Positions 22,218 through 31,196 are shown, numbered from the stretch's first letter. The stretch: 43,236 nucleotides of DNA from F23-B02 sp045599385 (GCA_045599385.1 JAZRVW010000040.1:1-43236), one strand, 5' to 3'. Numbers and translations are program-made. The notes: generated from the sequence alone by a model not told the origin.

Positions 22218-24056
22218 ATGTGTGGAATAGTTGGCTATGTCGGCTCTGAGCAGGCGGCTCCGATTCTGCTTGACGGACTGGCAAGACTTGAATACCGCGG
22301 CTACGACTCCGCAGGCATCGCGGTTGTATCACATTCAAAGGAACTGCAGGTAAAGAAGTCCAAGGGACGTCTGCAGGTTTTAAGCGACATTATCAACGGA
22401 GGAAAGAGCATTGAGGGCGTCCTCGGCATCGGTCACACCCGCTGGGCAACCCACGGCGAGCCCAATGACATCAATGCCCACCCCCATCTCAGCCAGGACG
22501 GAAAAATCGCAGTTGTTCACAACGGCATAATTGAAAACTATGTGGAGCTCCGCGATTTCCTCAAGTCCAAGGGCTATGTTTTTAAGTCCGAAACCGATAC
22601 CGAGGTCGTAACCCAGCTTCTGTCCTTCTACTACGCTGAGGACAGCGATATTTTCAATGCCGTGTTCAAGGTGCTCCGCAGAATTGAGGGCGCCTATGCC
22701 CTGGGTATCATCTGCGCCGACTGTCCCGACCGTTTCCTTGCCGCACGCAAGGATGCGCCTCTGCTTGTGGGCTTCGGTGAGGGCGCAAACTTCATCGCCT
22801 CCGACGTTACCGCCATCATCAAGCACACCCGTGAGGTCGCCTACATGGAGGACGGCGAGGTTGCAGTCATTTCCGCTGAGGGCGTAAGCTTCTACAACGT
22901 TATGGAGCAGCCCATCGAAAAGGAACACTGCACAATCGACTGGGACGTATCCGCCGCGGAAAAGGGCGGCTATGCCCACTTCATGCTGAAGGAAATCATG
23001 GAGCAGCCCGAGGCAATCCGTAAAACTGCCTTCAGCCGCATTCACGATAACCGCATTGTTTTTGAGGACCTTAAGCTTGATGCAGATTACATTAGGAGCA
23101 TCAATAAGATATACATAGTCGCCTGCGGCTCCTCATATCATGTTGGTATGGTAGGCAAGTACAATCTCGAGCGTATGCTCCGCAAGCCCGTTGAGGTCTG
23201 CCTTGCTTCCGAGTTCCGCTACTGCGATCCTCTCGTGGACGACAAGAGCCTTGTAATCGTAATCAGCCAGTCGGGCGAAACCCTTGACACCATGGCCGCA
23301 CTCCGTGAGGCAAAGGCTCTGGGCGCACATATTCTGTCTATCGTAAACGTTGTCGGCAGCTCCATCGCAAGAGAATCCGACGATGTTATCTACACATGGG
23401 CGGGACCCGAAATCGCCGTTGCCACCACCAAGGCCTACAGTACCCAGCTTGTGCTTCTGAATATGCTGGGCATGTACTTCGGTGATATTCTCGGAACGCT
23501 TTCAAAGGAAGAGTATGACGCAATCATGGCCGAGCTTCTGCTTCTGCCCAGCAAGATGGAAAAAATGCTTGAGGACATTGAGGACATCAAGCACTTTGCC
23601 TCCGATTACTTCAACCACAGCTCCGTGTTCTTCATCGGACGCAACCTTGACTATGCAATGGGACTTGAGGGCTCACTCAAGCTCAAGGAAATCTCCTACA
23701 TTCACTCCGAGGCATACGCATCGGGCGAACTCAAGCACGGCACCATTTCCCTCATTGAGAAGGGAACTCTCGTCATTGCGCTGGGCACCTATGCGCCTCT
23801 CTTTGACAAGGCAATGAGCAATGTTGTTGAGGTTCAGGCACGAGGCGCCGATGTTCTTGCGCTCACTACCGAGGGCAACGTTGCCGAGATGAAGAAGACC
23901 GTGGGGAACGTCATTTCCGTTCCCGAATCCCACACAGTGTTCCAGCCTTCTCTGGGCGTTGTGCCTCTCCAGCTGTTCGCGTACTATGTCGCGCTGCTCC
24001 GCGGCTGCGATATCGATAAGCCCAGAAATCTGGCAAAGAGCGTAACTGTTGAGTAA
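22218..24056 (+). CDS. glmS: Glutamine-fructose-6-phosphate aminotransferase
   Basis: Makes glucosamine-6-phosphate from fructose-6-phosphate and glutamine, the first step to UDP-GlcNAc for the cell wall. The 612 residues show the N-terminal glutaminase with nucleophile Cys2 (MCGIVGYVG), the GHTRWATHG and HNGIIENY motifs, two SIS sugar-binding domains (VACGSSYHVG and VISQSGETLDT; GRNLDYAMGLEGSLKLKE) and the C-terminal KPRNLAKSVTVE that closes the active site. GAAAGGAA precedes the ATG. The leader is only about 60 bases, too short for a glmS ribozyme. Confidence 0.98.
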   Translation: MCGIVGYVGSEQAAPILLDGLARLEYRGYDSAGIAVVSHSKELQVKKSKGRLQVLSDIINGGKSIEGVLGIGHTRWATHGEPNDINAHPHLSQDGKIAVVHNGIIENYVELRDFLKSKGYVFKSETDTEVVTQLLSFYYAEDSDIFNAVFKVLRRIEGAYALGIICADCPDRFLAARKDAPLLVGFGEGANFIASDVTAIIKHTREVAYMEDGEVAVISAEGVSFYNVMEQPIEKEHCTIDWDVSAAEKGGYAHFMLKEIMEQPEAIRKTAFSRIHDNRIVFEDLKLDADYIRSINKIYIVACGSSYHVGMVGKYNLERMLRKPVEVCLASEFRYCDPLVDDKSLVIVISQSGETLDTMAALREAKALGAHILSIVNVVGSSIARESDDVIYTWAGPEIAVATTKAYSTQLVLLNMLGMYFGDILGTLSKEEYDAIMAELLLLPSKMEKMLEDIEDIKHFASDYFNHSSVFFIGRNLDYAMGLEGSLKLKEISYIHSEAYASGELKHGTISLIEKGTLVIALGTYAPLFDKAMSNVVEVQARGADVLALTTEGNVAEMKKTVGNVISVPESHTVFQPSLGVVPLQLFAYYVALLRGCDIDKPRNLAKSVTVE

Positions 24057-24082
24057 AAGGTGATTAAAAACTGAAAATCCGA

Positions 24083-25408
24083 ATGATTATTGCGTGCGTG
24101 GTCTGTAAGGCCACGCACTGCTTTTTGCGCTTTTTCGGAAAAGGCGCAACCGCATTGCCGGGAAAAATCGCACTTAAGATATGCCCTGAGCTTCTGCAGA
24201 CTCTTGCAAAAGACGTAAATGTCATTGCCGTTACGGGTACAAACGGAAAAACCACCTCTGCACGCATGACGGAAACAGCCCTCAGAAACGCGGGACTCGG
24301 TGTGTTTTCAAATAAAAGCGGCGCCAATCTCATCGAGGGCATAACTGCGGAATTTGTAATGAACGCCGACGTGTCGGGAAAGCCGAAGCATAACTGGGCG
24401 GTGATTGAGTGCGATGAGGCGGCGGCACGGCGCGTGTTCGGTGAGCTTAAGCCGAAGGTCGCGCTTATAACAAATCTGTTCAAGGACCAGAGTGACCGCT
24501 ACGGCGATGTGAAAAAGCCCATGGAAATGATACTTGAGGGTCTGCGCAAAAGTCCCGCAACGGTGCTTGCGGTGAATGCCGACTGCCAGCTTACCTCGGC
24601 AATCGCGGAAAGGCTGAGCAGCAAAACGGTCTATTTCGGTCTTGAGGGAAGCAAGGGGAAAAAGCCCGATGCCTCCGAGGAAAACCGCTGCGCAGAGTGC
24701 GGCGGAAGGCTGCTGCTGCGTACCGTGACCTACTCAAATCTCGGGTGCTGGTACTGCTCCGGCTGCGGACGGAAAAGACCTAAGCCCCATGTGCTTGCCC
24801 GCAGACTTCCCGAGGGCAGAATGCTCATTGAAACGGCGGACGAAAAAAGAATCTGCGGAGTAAACCTGCCCGCTGTATATAATGTTTACAATGCCGCGGG
24901 AATGATTGCGGCGGTGACGGCGGCGGGCATTGACATTGACTTTGCGCTTTCTGCGGCGGAGAATTTTGAAGGGGGCTTCGGACGCATGGAGGAGTTTCCT
25001 CTCGGAAAAGCGGGCGCGGAAATGATACTTGTAAAAAACACGGCGGCGGTAAATCAGACGCTTGATTATATAAAAACAGTCGGGGGAAATAAGACTGTTG
25101 TTTTCGTCCAGAACGCAAATGCGGGAGACGGCAGGGATTTAAGCTGGCTTGAGGACGCGGATTTTGAAAAGCTGCGCCGCATGAAAAATATAAGCCGCGT
25201 CATAGCGGCAGGGCAATGCGCAGGGGAGCTGCAGGGCCGCCTTGCAAAAGCTAGAGTGCCGAGCGAGCTTTTCGGCGATTACGACAAGCTGATATCGGAG
25301 CTCCAAAAAGAGAAAAGCAGAATATTCCTTCTGCCAAGCTACACCGCCATGCTGGAGCTTCGGCAGAAGCTGGTAAGAAAACTGGGCGGGAAAAACTTCT
25401 GGGAGTAG
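24083..25408 (+). CDS. murT: MurT-like Mur ligase (lipid II isoglutaminyl synthase subunit)
   Basis: MurT with GatD amidates D-glutamate of lipid II. This 441-residue protein has the ATP loop VTGTNGKTT (Lys56), the MurT zinc ribbon (Cys203, Cys206, Cys225, Cys228) inserted in the Mur ligase domain, and a C-terminal DUF1727 domain with GDGRDLSWLEDADFE (near residue 352). The first ATG is 24083, but AAGGTG lies eight bases before a CTG at 24071, which would give LKIRMIIA, closer to known MurT N-termini; the true start may be that CTG. It follows glmS by 26 bases and may be co-transcribed. No gatD is adjacent, which is unusual. Confidence 0.85.
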   Translation: MIIACVVCKATHCFLRFFGKGATALPGKIALKICPELLQTLAKDVNVIAVTGTNGKTTSARMTETALRNAGLGVFSNKSGANLIEGITAEFVMNADVSGKPKHNWAVIECDEAAARRVFGELKPKVALITNLFKDQSDRYGDVKKPMEMILEGLRKSPATVLAVNADCQLTSAIAERLSSKTVYFGLEGSKGKKPDASEENRCAECGGRLLLRTVTYSNLGCWYCSGCGRKRPKPHVLARRLPEGRMLIETADEKRICGVNLPAVYNVYNAAGMIAAVTAAGIDIDFALSAAENFEGGFGRMEEFPLGKAGAEMILVKNTAAVNQTLDYIKTVGGNKTVVFVQNANAGDGRDLSWLEDADFEKLRRMKNISRVIAAGQCAGELQGRLAKARVPSELFGDYDKLISELQKEKSRIFLLPSYTAMLELRQKLVRKLGGKNFWE

Positions 25409-25416
25409 AATTTCTG

Positions 25417-25445
25417 TTGTCATTTAAGGCGGAATATAATATAAT
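25417..25445 (+). promoter_or_regulatory. Promoter of the MFS gene
   Basis: TTGTCA (25417-25422), 17-base spacer, TATAAT (25440-25445). Confidence 0.65.
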
Positions 25446-25486
25446 AACTTTGCATTACATATGAAAAACTCAAAAGGAGAATACAT

Positions 25487-26935
25487 ATGAGCGAACATAC
25501 GCTTAATCCTCAGCTGGGACTGAAGCTGAACTATAAGAGAACCTTCCTTATAGGCTTCGCTTTCTTCGGAATCCTGCTTCTGTGGCAGGTTTACGACTCA
25601 TGGTGTCCCACCTTCCTGACCGACATTTTTGCAAGAAGAATGTACGGCATTTCCTCCGCCGAGCTTAAGGCAGGCGACCCCGAAAAAATCCTGAATGTCC
25701 AGTGGATAGTCGGTATAATCATGGCCTGCGATAACCTGGCGGCGCTGATTCTTCTGCCTATCTTCGGCAACCTTTCCGACAGAACAAAAACCCCCATCGG
25801 CAAGCGCATGCCCTATATCCTCACCGGCACCTTCGTTGCCGCAATCGCATTCCCCTTCATTCCTCTGTTCTTCCATAACAACAATGTTGTCGGCATGGTA
25901 ATCATGATGGCAATCGTCCTCATGTTCATGATGATGTACCGCAACCCCGCCGTATCCCTCATGCCCGATATCACCCCAAAGCCTCTGCGCGCAAAGGCAA
26001 ACGGCATTATCAACATCATGGGCTACATCGGCGGCGCCTTCGCCACCGTTCTGGGCATCTTCCTCAAGCTCAGCGACTACATCAATGCCGCTGACGAGGC
26101 CAGAAAGGTATGGACAATCGAAATCCCCTTCATCGTTGCCTCCGTTCTCATGGTAATCTCCGCCCTTGTTCTCTTTGCAACCATCAAAGAAAACAAGATT
26201 GAGGAGGAAATGAAGGAGGAGATGGAGTTGGGCGAACGCCTCGCGGCCATCGAAACTCCCATTGACGACGACAAGCCCATGAGCAAGGCAAACAAAACCA
26301 TGCTTCTTGCAATCCTTGCTGCAGAGTTTCTCTGGTTCATGTCCGACAACGCCATCGGCACCTACATCGGCAACTACACCATCTACTATCTCAATTCCGT
26401 ATCCAGCGCCACTATGATACTCACCATTGCAGGCGGTCTCACCTCCGTCGTCGGCTTTGCCGTGGCAGGCTCCATTGCGGATAAGATAGGCCGCAAGTGG
26501 ACAATTTCAACGGGCCTTTGCATCACCGTTGCGGCACTCATCGTTATGTGCTTTGTCGCCCCTACGGGCAAGGTCACGGGCGAGCACGGCGAATATGCCT
26601 TCCCCGTTCTGCTCTACGGCGTATGGGCAATCAAGGGCTTCGGCATGGCGCTGGTGCATAACTGCTCCTTCCCCATGGTCGTCGAGCTCTGCTCCTCCAA
26701 GAAAATCGGCAAGTTTACGGGCTACTACTACACCGCAAGTATGTCCGCACAGACCGTCACCCCCGTACTGCTGGGCCTTGTGTTCAACGTAACGGGAGCA
26801 TGGCGCGCACTGCCCGTCTATGCAACAATCCTCATGGTGCTGAGCTTTGTTGTGTTCTCCTCCCTTGTTAAGAACATCAAGGTTAAGAAGATTGAAAACG
26901 TCAAGGGCCTTGAGGCTCTCGGCGCAGACGACTGA
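25487..26935 (+). CDS. MFS transporter, sugar-symporter-like
   Basis: A 482-residue major facilitator protein with twelve predicted helices. The loop between helices 2 and 3 carries GNLSDRTKTPIGKRMPYILTG, typical of glycoside/sugar symporters (GPH and SLC45-like groups); an acidic stretch (IEEEMKEEMELGERLAAIE) fills the central loop, and the second half repeats AGSIADKIGRKW. The substrate is unknown, but a sugar or glycoside is likely. AAAAGGAG lies before the ATG. It is a separate transcription unit with promoter and terminator. Confidence 0.87.
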   Translation: MSEHTLNPQLGLKLNYKRTFLIGFAFFGILLLWQVYDSWCPTFLTDIFARRMYGISSAELKAGDPEKILNVQWIVGIIMACDNLAALILLPIFGNLSDRTKTPIGKRMPYILTGTFVAAIAFPFIPLFFHNNNVVGMVIMMAIVLMFMMMYRNPAVSLMPDITPKPLRAKANGIINIMGYIGGAFATVLGIFLKLSDYINAADEARKVWTIEIPFIVASVLMVISALVLFATIKENKIEEEMKEEMELGERLAAIETPIDDDKPMSKANKTMLLAILAAEFLWFMSDNAIGTYIGNYTIYYLNSVSSATMILTIAGGLTSVVGFAVAGSIADKIGRKWTISTGLCITVAALIVMCFVAPTGKVTGEHGEYAFPVLLYGVWAIKGFGMALVHNCSFPMVVELCSSKKIGKFTGYYYTASMSAQTVTPVLLGLVFNVTGAWRALPVYATILMVLSFVVFSSLVKNIKVKKIENVKGLEALGADD

Positions 26936-26986
26936 TAAGAAAAAACGAGGCAGCACAGCCTCGAAGGAAAGTATTTTGACAGAATT

Positions 26987-27036
26987 ATACCCGACGAAAA
27001 GAAATCTGCTTTTCTTTTCGTCGGGTATTTTTTTTA
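26987..27036 (+). terminator. Intrinsic terminator after MFS gene
   Basis: ATACCCGACGAAAAG / CTTTTCGTCGGGTAT, perfect 15-bp stem, followed by a run of nine T. Confidence 0.92.
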
Positions 27037-27055
27037 TCCAACAAGTCGGGATTTG

Positions 27056-27655
27056 TCATTTCAGGGAACTAATCCACTTGTCAAGAAAACTCATCTGTTC
27101 TTCTGTGTGAAACCAGTGTTCGCCGTTTTCCATGACGGTAAGTGTTGCCCCGATTTGTTCCGCAAATTCGGAAATTGTTTTGATTGAGGTGAGATTATCT
27201 TTCCCGCCGTATAATATATGTGTAGGAATATTCCAGCTTATACGGTGGCTTCTGACATAGCAAAGATACTCCCATGATAAAGTTTGACCAAAATCAGTTT
27301 CAACGGTGCCCTTTTTCTGCAGCTCAGCCTCACTTATATTTGCCAGGGCCATCATATCCTCAATCAGCTTCTGCATATTTACAACAGGGGAAATAAAGAA
27401 AGCTTTTTCAACCTTCTTATCAGCCAGAGCGTTCATTGCGAAGAAGGCGCCGATGCTGTTGGCTATCACAATTACCGACCTGTACTTTTCGCATACAGAA
27501 TCAAATAATTCGGGAAACTCCTCTGCGGCTTCCCATGGCGTCTGAGAAGCGTAGTCGAGGCCGATTACATCACAGTTTTCAAAGAACGGCTTATAATGCA
27601 GAGCTTCTTCGGCGTTGCCTCCCTGCCCGTGAATATATACCACAATGCTGTCCAT
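27056..27655 (-). CDS. Alpha/beta hydrolase
   Basis: A 199-residue cytosolic hydrolase with YIHGQGGNAEEA (oxyanion region), nucleophile Ser in the elbow VIANSIGAF, Asp in LYGGKDN and His in NGEHWFH near the C-terminus: a complete catalytic triad. It resembles small serine hydrolases of the RBBP9/YdeN or dienelactone hydrolase type; substrate unknown. AAAGGT precedes the start. Codons are more AT-rich than its neighbours, which may mean recent acquisition. It stands alone. Confidence 0.83.
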   Translation of the reverse strand: MDSIVVYIHGQGGNAEEALHYKPFFENCDVIGLDYASQTPWEAAEEFPELFDSVCEKYRSVIVIANSIGAFFAMNALADKKVEKAFFISPVVNMQKLIEDMMALANISEAELQKKGTVETDFGQTLSWEYLCYVRSHRISWNIPTHILYGGKDNLTSIKTISEFAEQIGATLTVMENGEHWFHTEEQMSFLDKWISSLK

Positions 27656-27702
27656 AACAATTACCTTTACAAACTTATGCTTACATCTTCAGCGGACAAG
27701 CT

Positions 27703-28410
27703 TTATGACTTCAAAAATTCGTAAATCATCTTCATGGCGGCGTTTGAGGCTACCTCAAGGGCGTTGGCGTAGGTCTTGCCGCCCTCCTCGTCGCCGTTGT
27801 CGGATATGGCGCGGATAACGCCGAACTCAACGCCGTTGACGTAGCAGACCTGGGCGATTGCGGCGCCCTCCATCTCACAGGAGATTGCATCGAAATTGTC
27901 CACGATGAAGCGCTTTTTCACGGTGTCACTGACGAAAATATCGCCCGAGGCGATGATGCCTGTTTCGCTGTGAAGTCCCGCCTTTTCGGCGCATTCCTCA
28001 AACTGCTTCACAACGTTTTTGCAGCAGGGGAAGCACACCATGTTGACGCCCGAAATAAGACCGATGGGGTCGCCCACGGCGGAGGTGTCCATATCGTGCT
28101 GGCAAAGGGCGTTTGCGATGGCAATATCGCCGATGTTGAGATTTTTGGAAAGTGAGCCTCCGACACCGATGTTGATGACGAGGGTAGGCTTGTATTTGAG
28201 TATCATGGTCTGTGCGCACATGGCGGCAAACACCTTGCCCACGCCGCACATGGCCACAACGACTTCCGCATCATTTAAGGTTCCGCGGACGAAATCAATG
28301 CCGCTGACGGTCTCGGTGACGGGGTTTTCCACCCGGGCTTTGACGTCATCGATTTCCACCTTCATGGCCCCGATGATACCGATGAGTTTTCTTTCACTGT
28401 TTGTAGACAA
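27703..28410 (-). CDS. mtnN: 5'-methylthioadenosine/S-adenosylhomocysteine nucleosidase
   Basis: Removes adenine from S-adenosylhomocysteine and methylthioadenosine, supplying S-ribosylhomocysteine to LuxS. The 235 residues keep the catalytic set: Glu19 (GAMKVEI), Glu181 in CEMEGAAIAQV and Asp204 in AISDNGD. The start is TTG at 28410, with GAGGGAG at correct spacing. It overlaps the luxS end by 17 bases, so the pair is co-transcribed and probably translationally coupled, with luxS first. Confidence 0.95.
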   Translation of the reverse strand: MSTNSERKLIGIIGAMKVEIDDVKARVENPVTETVSGIDFVRGTLNDAEVVVAMCGVGKVFAAMCAQTMILKYKPTLVINIGVGGSLSKNLNIGDIAIANALCQHDMDTSAVGDPIGLISGVNMVCFPCCKNVVKQFEECAEKAGLHSETGIIASGDIFVSDTVKKRFIVDNFDAISCEMEGAAIAQVCYVNGVEFGVIRAISDNGDEEGGKTYANALEVASNAAMKMIYEFLKS

Positions 28411-28864
28411 AGTCGCACTCCCTCACATTCTTCAGAACTTCAAGATATGCCGCAAACTCCCTTTTTGCCGCGTCGAGATCAAGCGTGCGGTAGTTGCCGC
28501 ATTCAACAGGTGAGCAGCCGAAAACGGGGCCGTCATAGGCGAGAATCTGTTCAATGACCTTTTTGGTGACCTCAAAAACCTCGGTGTGAGGGTGGTTTTT
28601 AACGAGAAGATAAAAACCCGTCTGACAGCCCATGGGACCGAAGTAGATTACATCGTCTGCAATCTCGGAATTGCGCATGAGGGTTGCAAACATGTGCTCC
28701 GCGGTGTGCATGGTGGAATGGTCCATGTAGCTGTCCGCGTTTGGCTTGCGGGTGCGCAGGTCATAGGTGACAATGTCGCCGTCTATGCGGGAAATATAAA
28801 AACCGGGCTCCAGAACGTTGTGGTTCACGGTGAAGCTTGTAATGCGTTTGATTTCTTTTTCCAT
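28394..28864 (-). CDS. luxS: S-ribosylhomocysteine lyase (AI-2 synthase)
   Basis: Splits S-ribosylhomocysteine to homocysteine and DPD, the precursor of AI-2. The 156-residue protein has the zinc site HTAEH (His53, His57) with Cys122 in PVECGNY, and the catalytic Cys80 in GPMGCQTGFY. Start at 28864 is set by AAGGAG; upstream in-frame residues lie in the promoter region. First gene of the luxS-mtnN operon, so both detoxification steps for S-adenosylhomocysteine are together. Confidence 0.97.
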   Translation of the reverse strand: MEKEIKRITSFTVNHNVLEPGFYISRIDGDIVTYDLRTRKPNADSYMDHSTMHTAEHMFATLMRNSEIADDVIYFGPMGCQTGFYLLVKNHPHTEVFEVTKKVIEQILAYDGPVFGCSPVECGNYRTLDLDAAKREFAAYLEVLKNVRECDFVYKQ

Positions 28865-28892
28865 GGCGTTTCTCCTTATATTGCTGGCTTGT

Positions 28893-28921
28893 ATTTTATA
28901 CTTTGCGGATAAAATAGTCAA
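28893..28921 (-). promoter_or_regulatory. Promoter of luxS-mtnN
   Basis: Minus strand: TTGACT (28916-28921), 17-base spacer, TAAAAT (28893-28898). Confidence 0.65.
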
Positions 28922-28936
28922 TAATTGCTTGCGACG

Positions 28937-28964
28937 TTGAATTTGCGGAAAAAAGATGTATAAT
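28937..28964 (+). promoter_or_regulatory. Promoter of the PHP gene
   Basis: TTGAAT (28937-28942), 16-base spacer, TATAAT (28959-28964); divergent from the luxS promoter, the two -35 boxes only 15 bases apart. Confidence 0.6.
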
Positions 28965-28994
28965 ACGTTTATCAGAAATGAAACGGAAGACAAC

Positions 28995-29837
28995 ATGAGA
29001 GAAATCGACTTACATGTTCATACAAATATATCCGACGGCTCGGAAACTCCCGAAGACACCGTGAAATACGCAAAGGAAATCGGGCTTAAGGCCATTGCCG
29101 TAACCGACCATGATAATGTAGGCGGCATAGAAAGAGCAAAGGCGGCAGGGGAAAGGTACGGTGTCGAGGTTGTTGGCGGACTTGAGCTGGGCTGCGGCTG
29201 GTACGGGAAAGAGGTTCACATGCTGGCCTACGATGTGGACATCAAAGATAAATGGCTCCGCGCCCATCTGGGCTGGATAATCACCGACCGTCACGAGCGC
29301 AATGAAAAAATGGCAAAGCTCATAAGCGATGACGGCATAAGAATAGACCTTGCGGAGATGGAGGAGCGCTTCAAAGGCTCAAGCATCGGCAGACCGCATT
29401 TTGCCCTATGCCTTGTGGAGCAGGGTATTGCAGCGGACGTTCAGGACGCCTTCAGACGCTTTCTCGATCCCGGCTGCAAATACTATATCCGCCGCAGCTT
29501 CCTCAGCGTTGAGGAGGCGGCGGAAATGATACGCGGAGCAGGCGGCAAGCCCGTAATCGCACACCCGGGCCAGTACAGACTTACGGAAGAACGCATGACC
29601 GAGCTCATGCAGCGAGCCGAAAAATCGGGCGTTGCGGGACTTGAGTGCTGCTATTCGGGCTATGGTCCCGAGCAGGTTGCATCGTTCTCGGCATGGGCGG
29701 AAAAATACGGACTGTGTGTAACTGCGGGCAGCGACTGGCACGGAAAAAACAAGCCCCATATTCAACTGGGAAGCGGAATGCACGGAGAGCTTGCCGCGCC
29801 CTATGAGCTTTTGCAAAAGCTGAGAGAACATGATTAA
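28995..29837 (+). CDS. PHP-domain phosphoesterase (RNase AM/YciV-like)
   Basis: A 280-residue PHP enzyme with metal-binding motifs in order: HVHTNISDG (His7, His9), TDHDN (Asp38, His39), GLELGC, VIAHPGQY and AGSDWHG. Relatives cleave 3'-phosphate from 3',5'-bisphosphonucleosides or trim 5' ends of RNA; this member's substrate is assumed by similarity. Start 28995 with GGAAG upstream; a start at 28956 would lie in the -10 box. Monocistronic with a strong terminator. Confidence 0.88.
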   Translation: MREIDLHVHTNISDGSETPEDTVKYAKEIGLKAIAVTDHDNVGGIERAKAAGERYGVEVVGGLELGCGWYGKEVHMLAYDVDIKDKWLRAHLGWIITDRHERNEKMAKLISDDGIRIDLAEMEERFKGSSIGRPHFALCLVEQGIAADVQDAFRRFLDPGCKYYIRRSFLSVEEAAEMIRGAGGKPVIAHPGQYRLTEERMTELMQRAEKSGVAGLECCYSGYGPEQVASFSAWAEKYGLCVTAGSDWHGKNKPHIQLGSGMHGELAAPYELLQKLREHD

Positions 29838-29868
29838 AAAACAGCACTGACTTTGTCAGTGCTGTTTT
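29838..29868. terminator. Terminator between PHP and acyltransferase-like genes
   Basis: AAAACAGCACTGAC / GTCAGTGCTGTTTT, perfect 14-bp stem, three-base loop; A and T runs allow use from both sides. Confidence 0.9.
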
Positions 29869-29871
29869 GCT

Positions 29872-30756
29872 TTAATAGATATCGTCGTTGACTTTTTCGG
29901 GGGGGATTTCAAGCTGCGAGGGCTTTTCGATGAAGCTTCTGAAAAGCTTAAAGGCTGCCGCGTAGTAATCGGTGTCAACAATGCGGTCGTCAACGGTAAA
30001 GCGCGCCTCAATAAATTTGCGGTCAAGGGGCTTGCCATCTGCGTCAACATCGGAAAGGCGCTGCTTTGCGCCGAAGGAAACATACACGGGCAGAGTGCCG
30101 AGGTCGTAAATGTGGTGGTGCATGGGCGAAGCACCGAAGGAACCCATATCGGCAATCATCATGGAGCTGTGCAGGGGACTCAGGTCGATAATCTTCTCGG
30201 GAAGAAGTCCGAAGTAATCCAGCACCTTCATGAACCACATGGCAATGCGGGTGACAAATCGCGGAGAGTTCGCAAAGAAGCCTGCGAAGCCTTCGACCTC
30301 GTTTCCGTCATCGTCTTCCTTTGCCTTGTCCACGGCAAGATTAACCTTGCGGTAGACATCGTAAACGGTGTCCGTGGGTTCAAAGGCAATCTTCACGGCG
30401 GTGCGGTTTGCGTCAAGGCTGTTGCCGCGCTTGACGAGAAGTGAAACCTCAATTTCGTTTCGCGCAAAAATGCGGCGTCCCGCAACGAAGCGATTCAGAC
30501 CGGGGAGTGCGGAAACAACACGAATGTAGGCGGCAATGAGCAGGTGAAGAAGTCCCATGCTTTTGTAGCCTCTGCCGCGCTGTTCCTTTATCCAGCGTTC
30601 GCTTTCGGTAATCTCATAGCTGTCCTCATAAAGATTAAAGGAGTTGCCGCGTGAGGACATGACAAAGGGGAGAAATCTTGTGAAGCCGCTGAGTGTGCGG
30701 ATAAGACGGCCGTCTTTTCTGTCGCTGCCGCCTTTGCTGCCGTAACGTTTTGCCAT
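29872..30756 (-). CDS. 2-oxoacid dehydrogenase E2-like acyltransferase, catalytic His replaced
   Basis: A 294-residue protein resembling only the catalytic domain of E2 acyltransferases (and chloramphenicol acetyltransferase), with no lipoyl or subunit-binding domain. SSMMIADMGSFGASPMHHHIYDLGT matches the E2 substrate-channel region, and near the C-terminus VDDRIVDTDYY occupies the place of the catalytic DHRVVDG motif, with Asp257 where the active-site His should be. The N-terminus is basic (MAKRYGSKGGSDRKDGRL). Start: GGAGG is two bases from ATG 30762 but seven from ATG 30756, so 30756 is chosen. Function unknown; possibly a non-catalytic or altered acyltransferase. Confidence 0.75.
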   Translation of the reverse strand: MAKRYGSKGGSDRKDGRLIRTLSGFTRFLPFVMSSRGNSFNLYEDSYEITESERWIKEQRGRGYKSMGLLHLLIAAYIRVVSALPGLNRFVAGRRIFARNEIEVSLLVKRGNSLDANRTAVKIAFEPTDTVYDVYRKVNLAVDKAKEDDDGNEVEGFAGFFANSPRFVTRIAMWFMKVLDYFGLLPEKIIDLSPLHSSMMIADMGSFGASPMHHHIYDLGTLPVYVSFGAKQRLSDVDADGKPLDRKFIEARFTVDDRIVDTDYYAAAFKLFRSFIEKPSQLEIPPEKVNDDIY

Positions 30757-30802
30757 ATACATAACCTCCGGAGGAGAATAATACTCAAAATATAACTATA
30801 TT

Positions 30803-30831
30803 ATTATACAAGCATATTCCGTATTTGGCAA
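30803..30831 (-). promoter_or_regulatory. Promoter of the E2-like gene
   Basis: Minus strand: TTGCCA (30826-30831), 17-base spacer, TATAAT (30803-30808). Confidence 0.7.
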
Positions 30832-31095
30832 GGAAAAACGAACACAGCGTGAAAATGGGGAAATGCCGCAAAAGAAGTAAGGAGCGGGCGCGGCACGGAT
30901 TTTTTCGGCAATATTACAAAAAAGCGTTAGTAAAAGAATGTTTTCTTTTTAACTTAGCGAAAAATTTATTTTCCGAAAATTGCGTCAAATCTTAAACTAT
31001 TCAGTGTTTTCAATGGTTTTTTCCAGCTTGAAAATTGTGCATTTTTTGACTAAGAAATTGCGCAAAGTTTGTCAAGGCAAAATGCCGAAAAAGCC
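30832..31095. other. AT-rich non-coding stretch before the V-ATPase operon
   Basis: No gene is seen. The sequence is AT-rich with loosely repeated motifs (AAAAGAATRTTTT, AAATTGC occurring several times). An inverted repeat CAAGGC (31073-31078) / GCCTTG (31093-31098) touches the operon's -35 box. No known riboswitch is recognised. Confidence 0.5.
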
Positions 31096-31124
31096 TTGAA
31101 AATCAATGGCTTTTTTGCTAAAAT
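31096..31124 (+). promoter_or_regulatory. Promoter of the V-ATPase operon
   Basis: TTGAAA (31096-31101), 17-base spacer, TAAAAT (31119-31124), giving a leader of about 65 bases. Confidence 0.55.
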
Positions 31125-31196
31125 TCTCTTCGCTAAAAGAATATTTTTTATGACAAATTGCCAACGAAGCATGTTGGGAAATAGGGGGGTGTGCTG

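Noticed and set aside
30832..31196. Sodium riboswitch or other RNA element before the V-ATPase operon
   Set aside because: No known conserved core was recognised; the stretch is AT-rich with weak repeats only.
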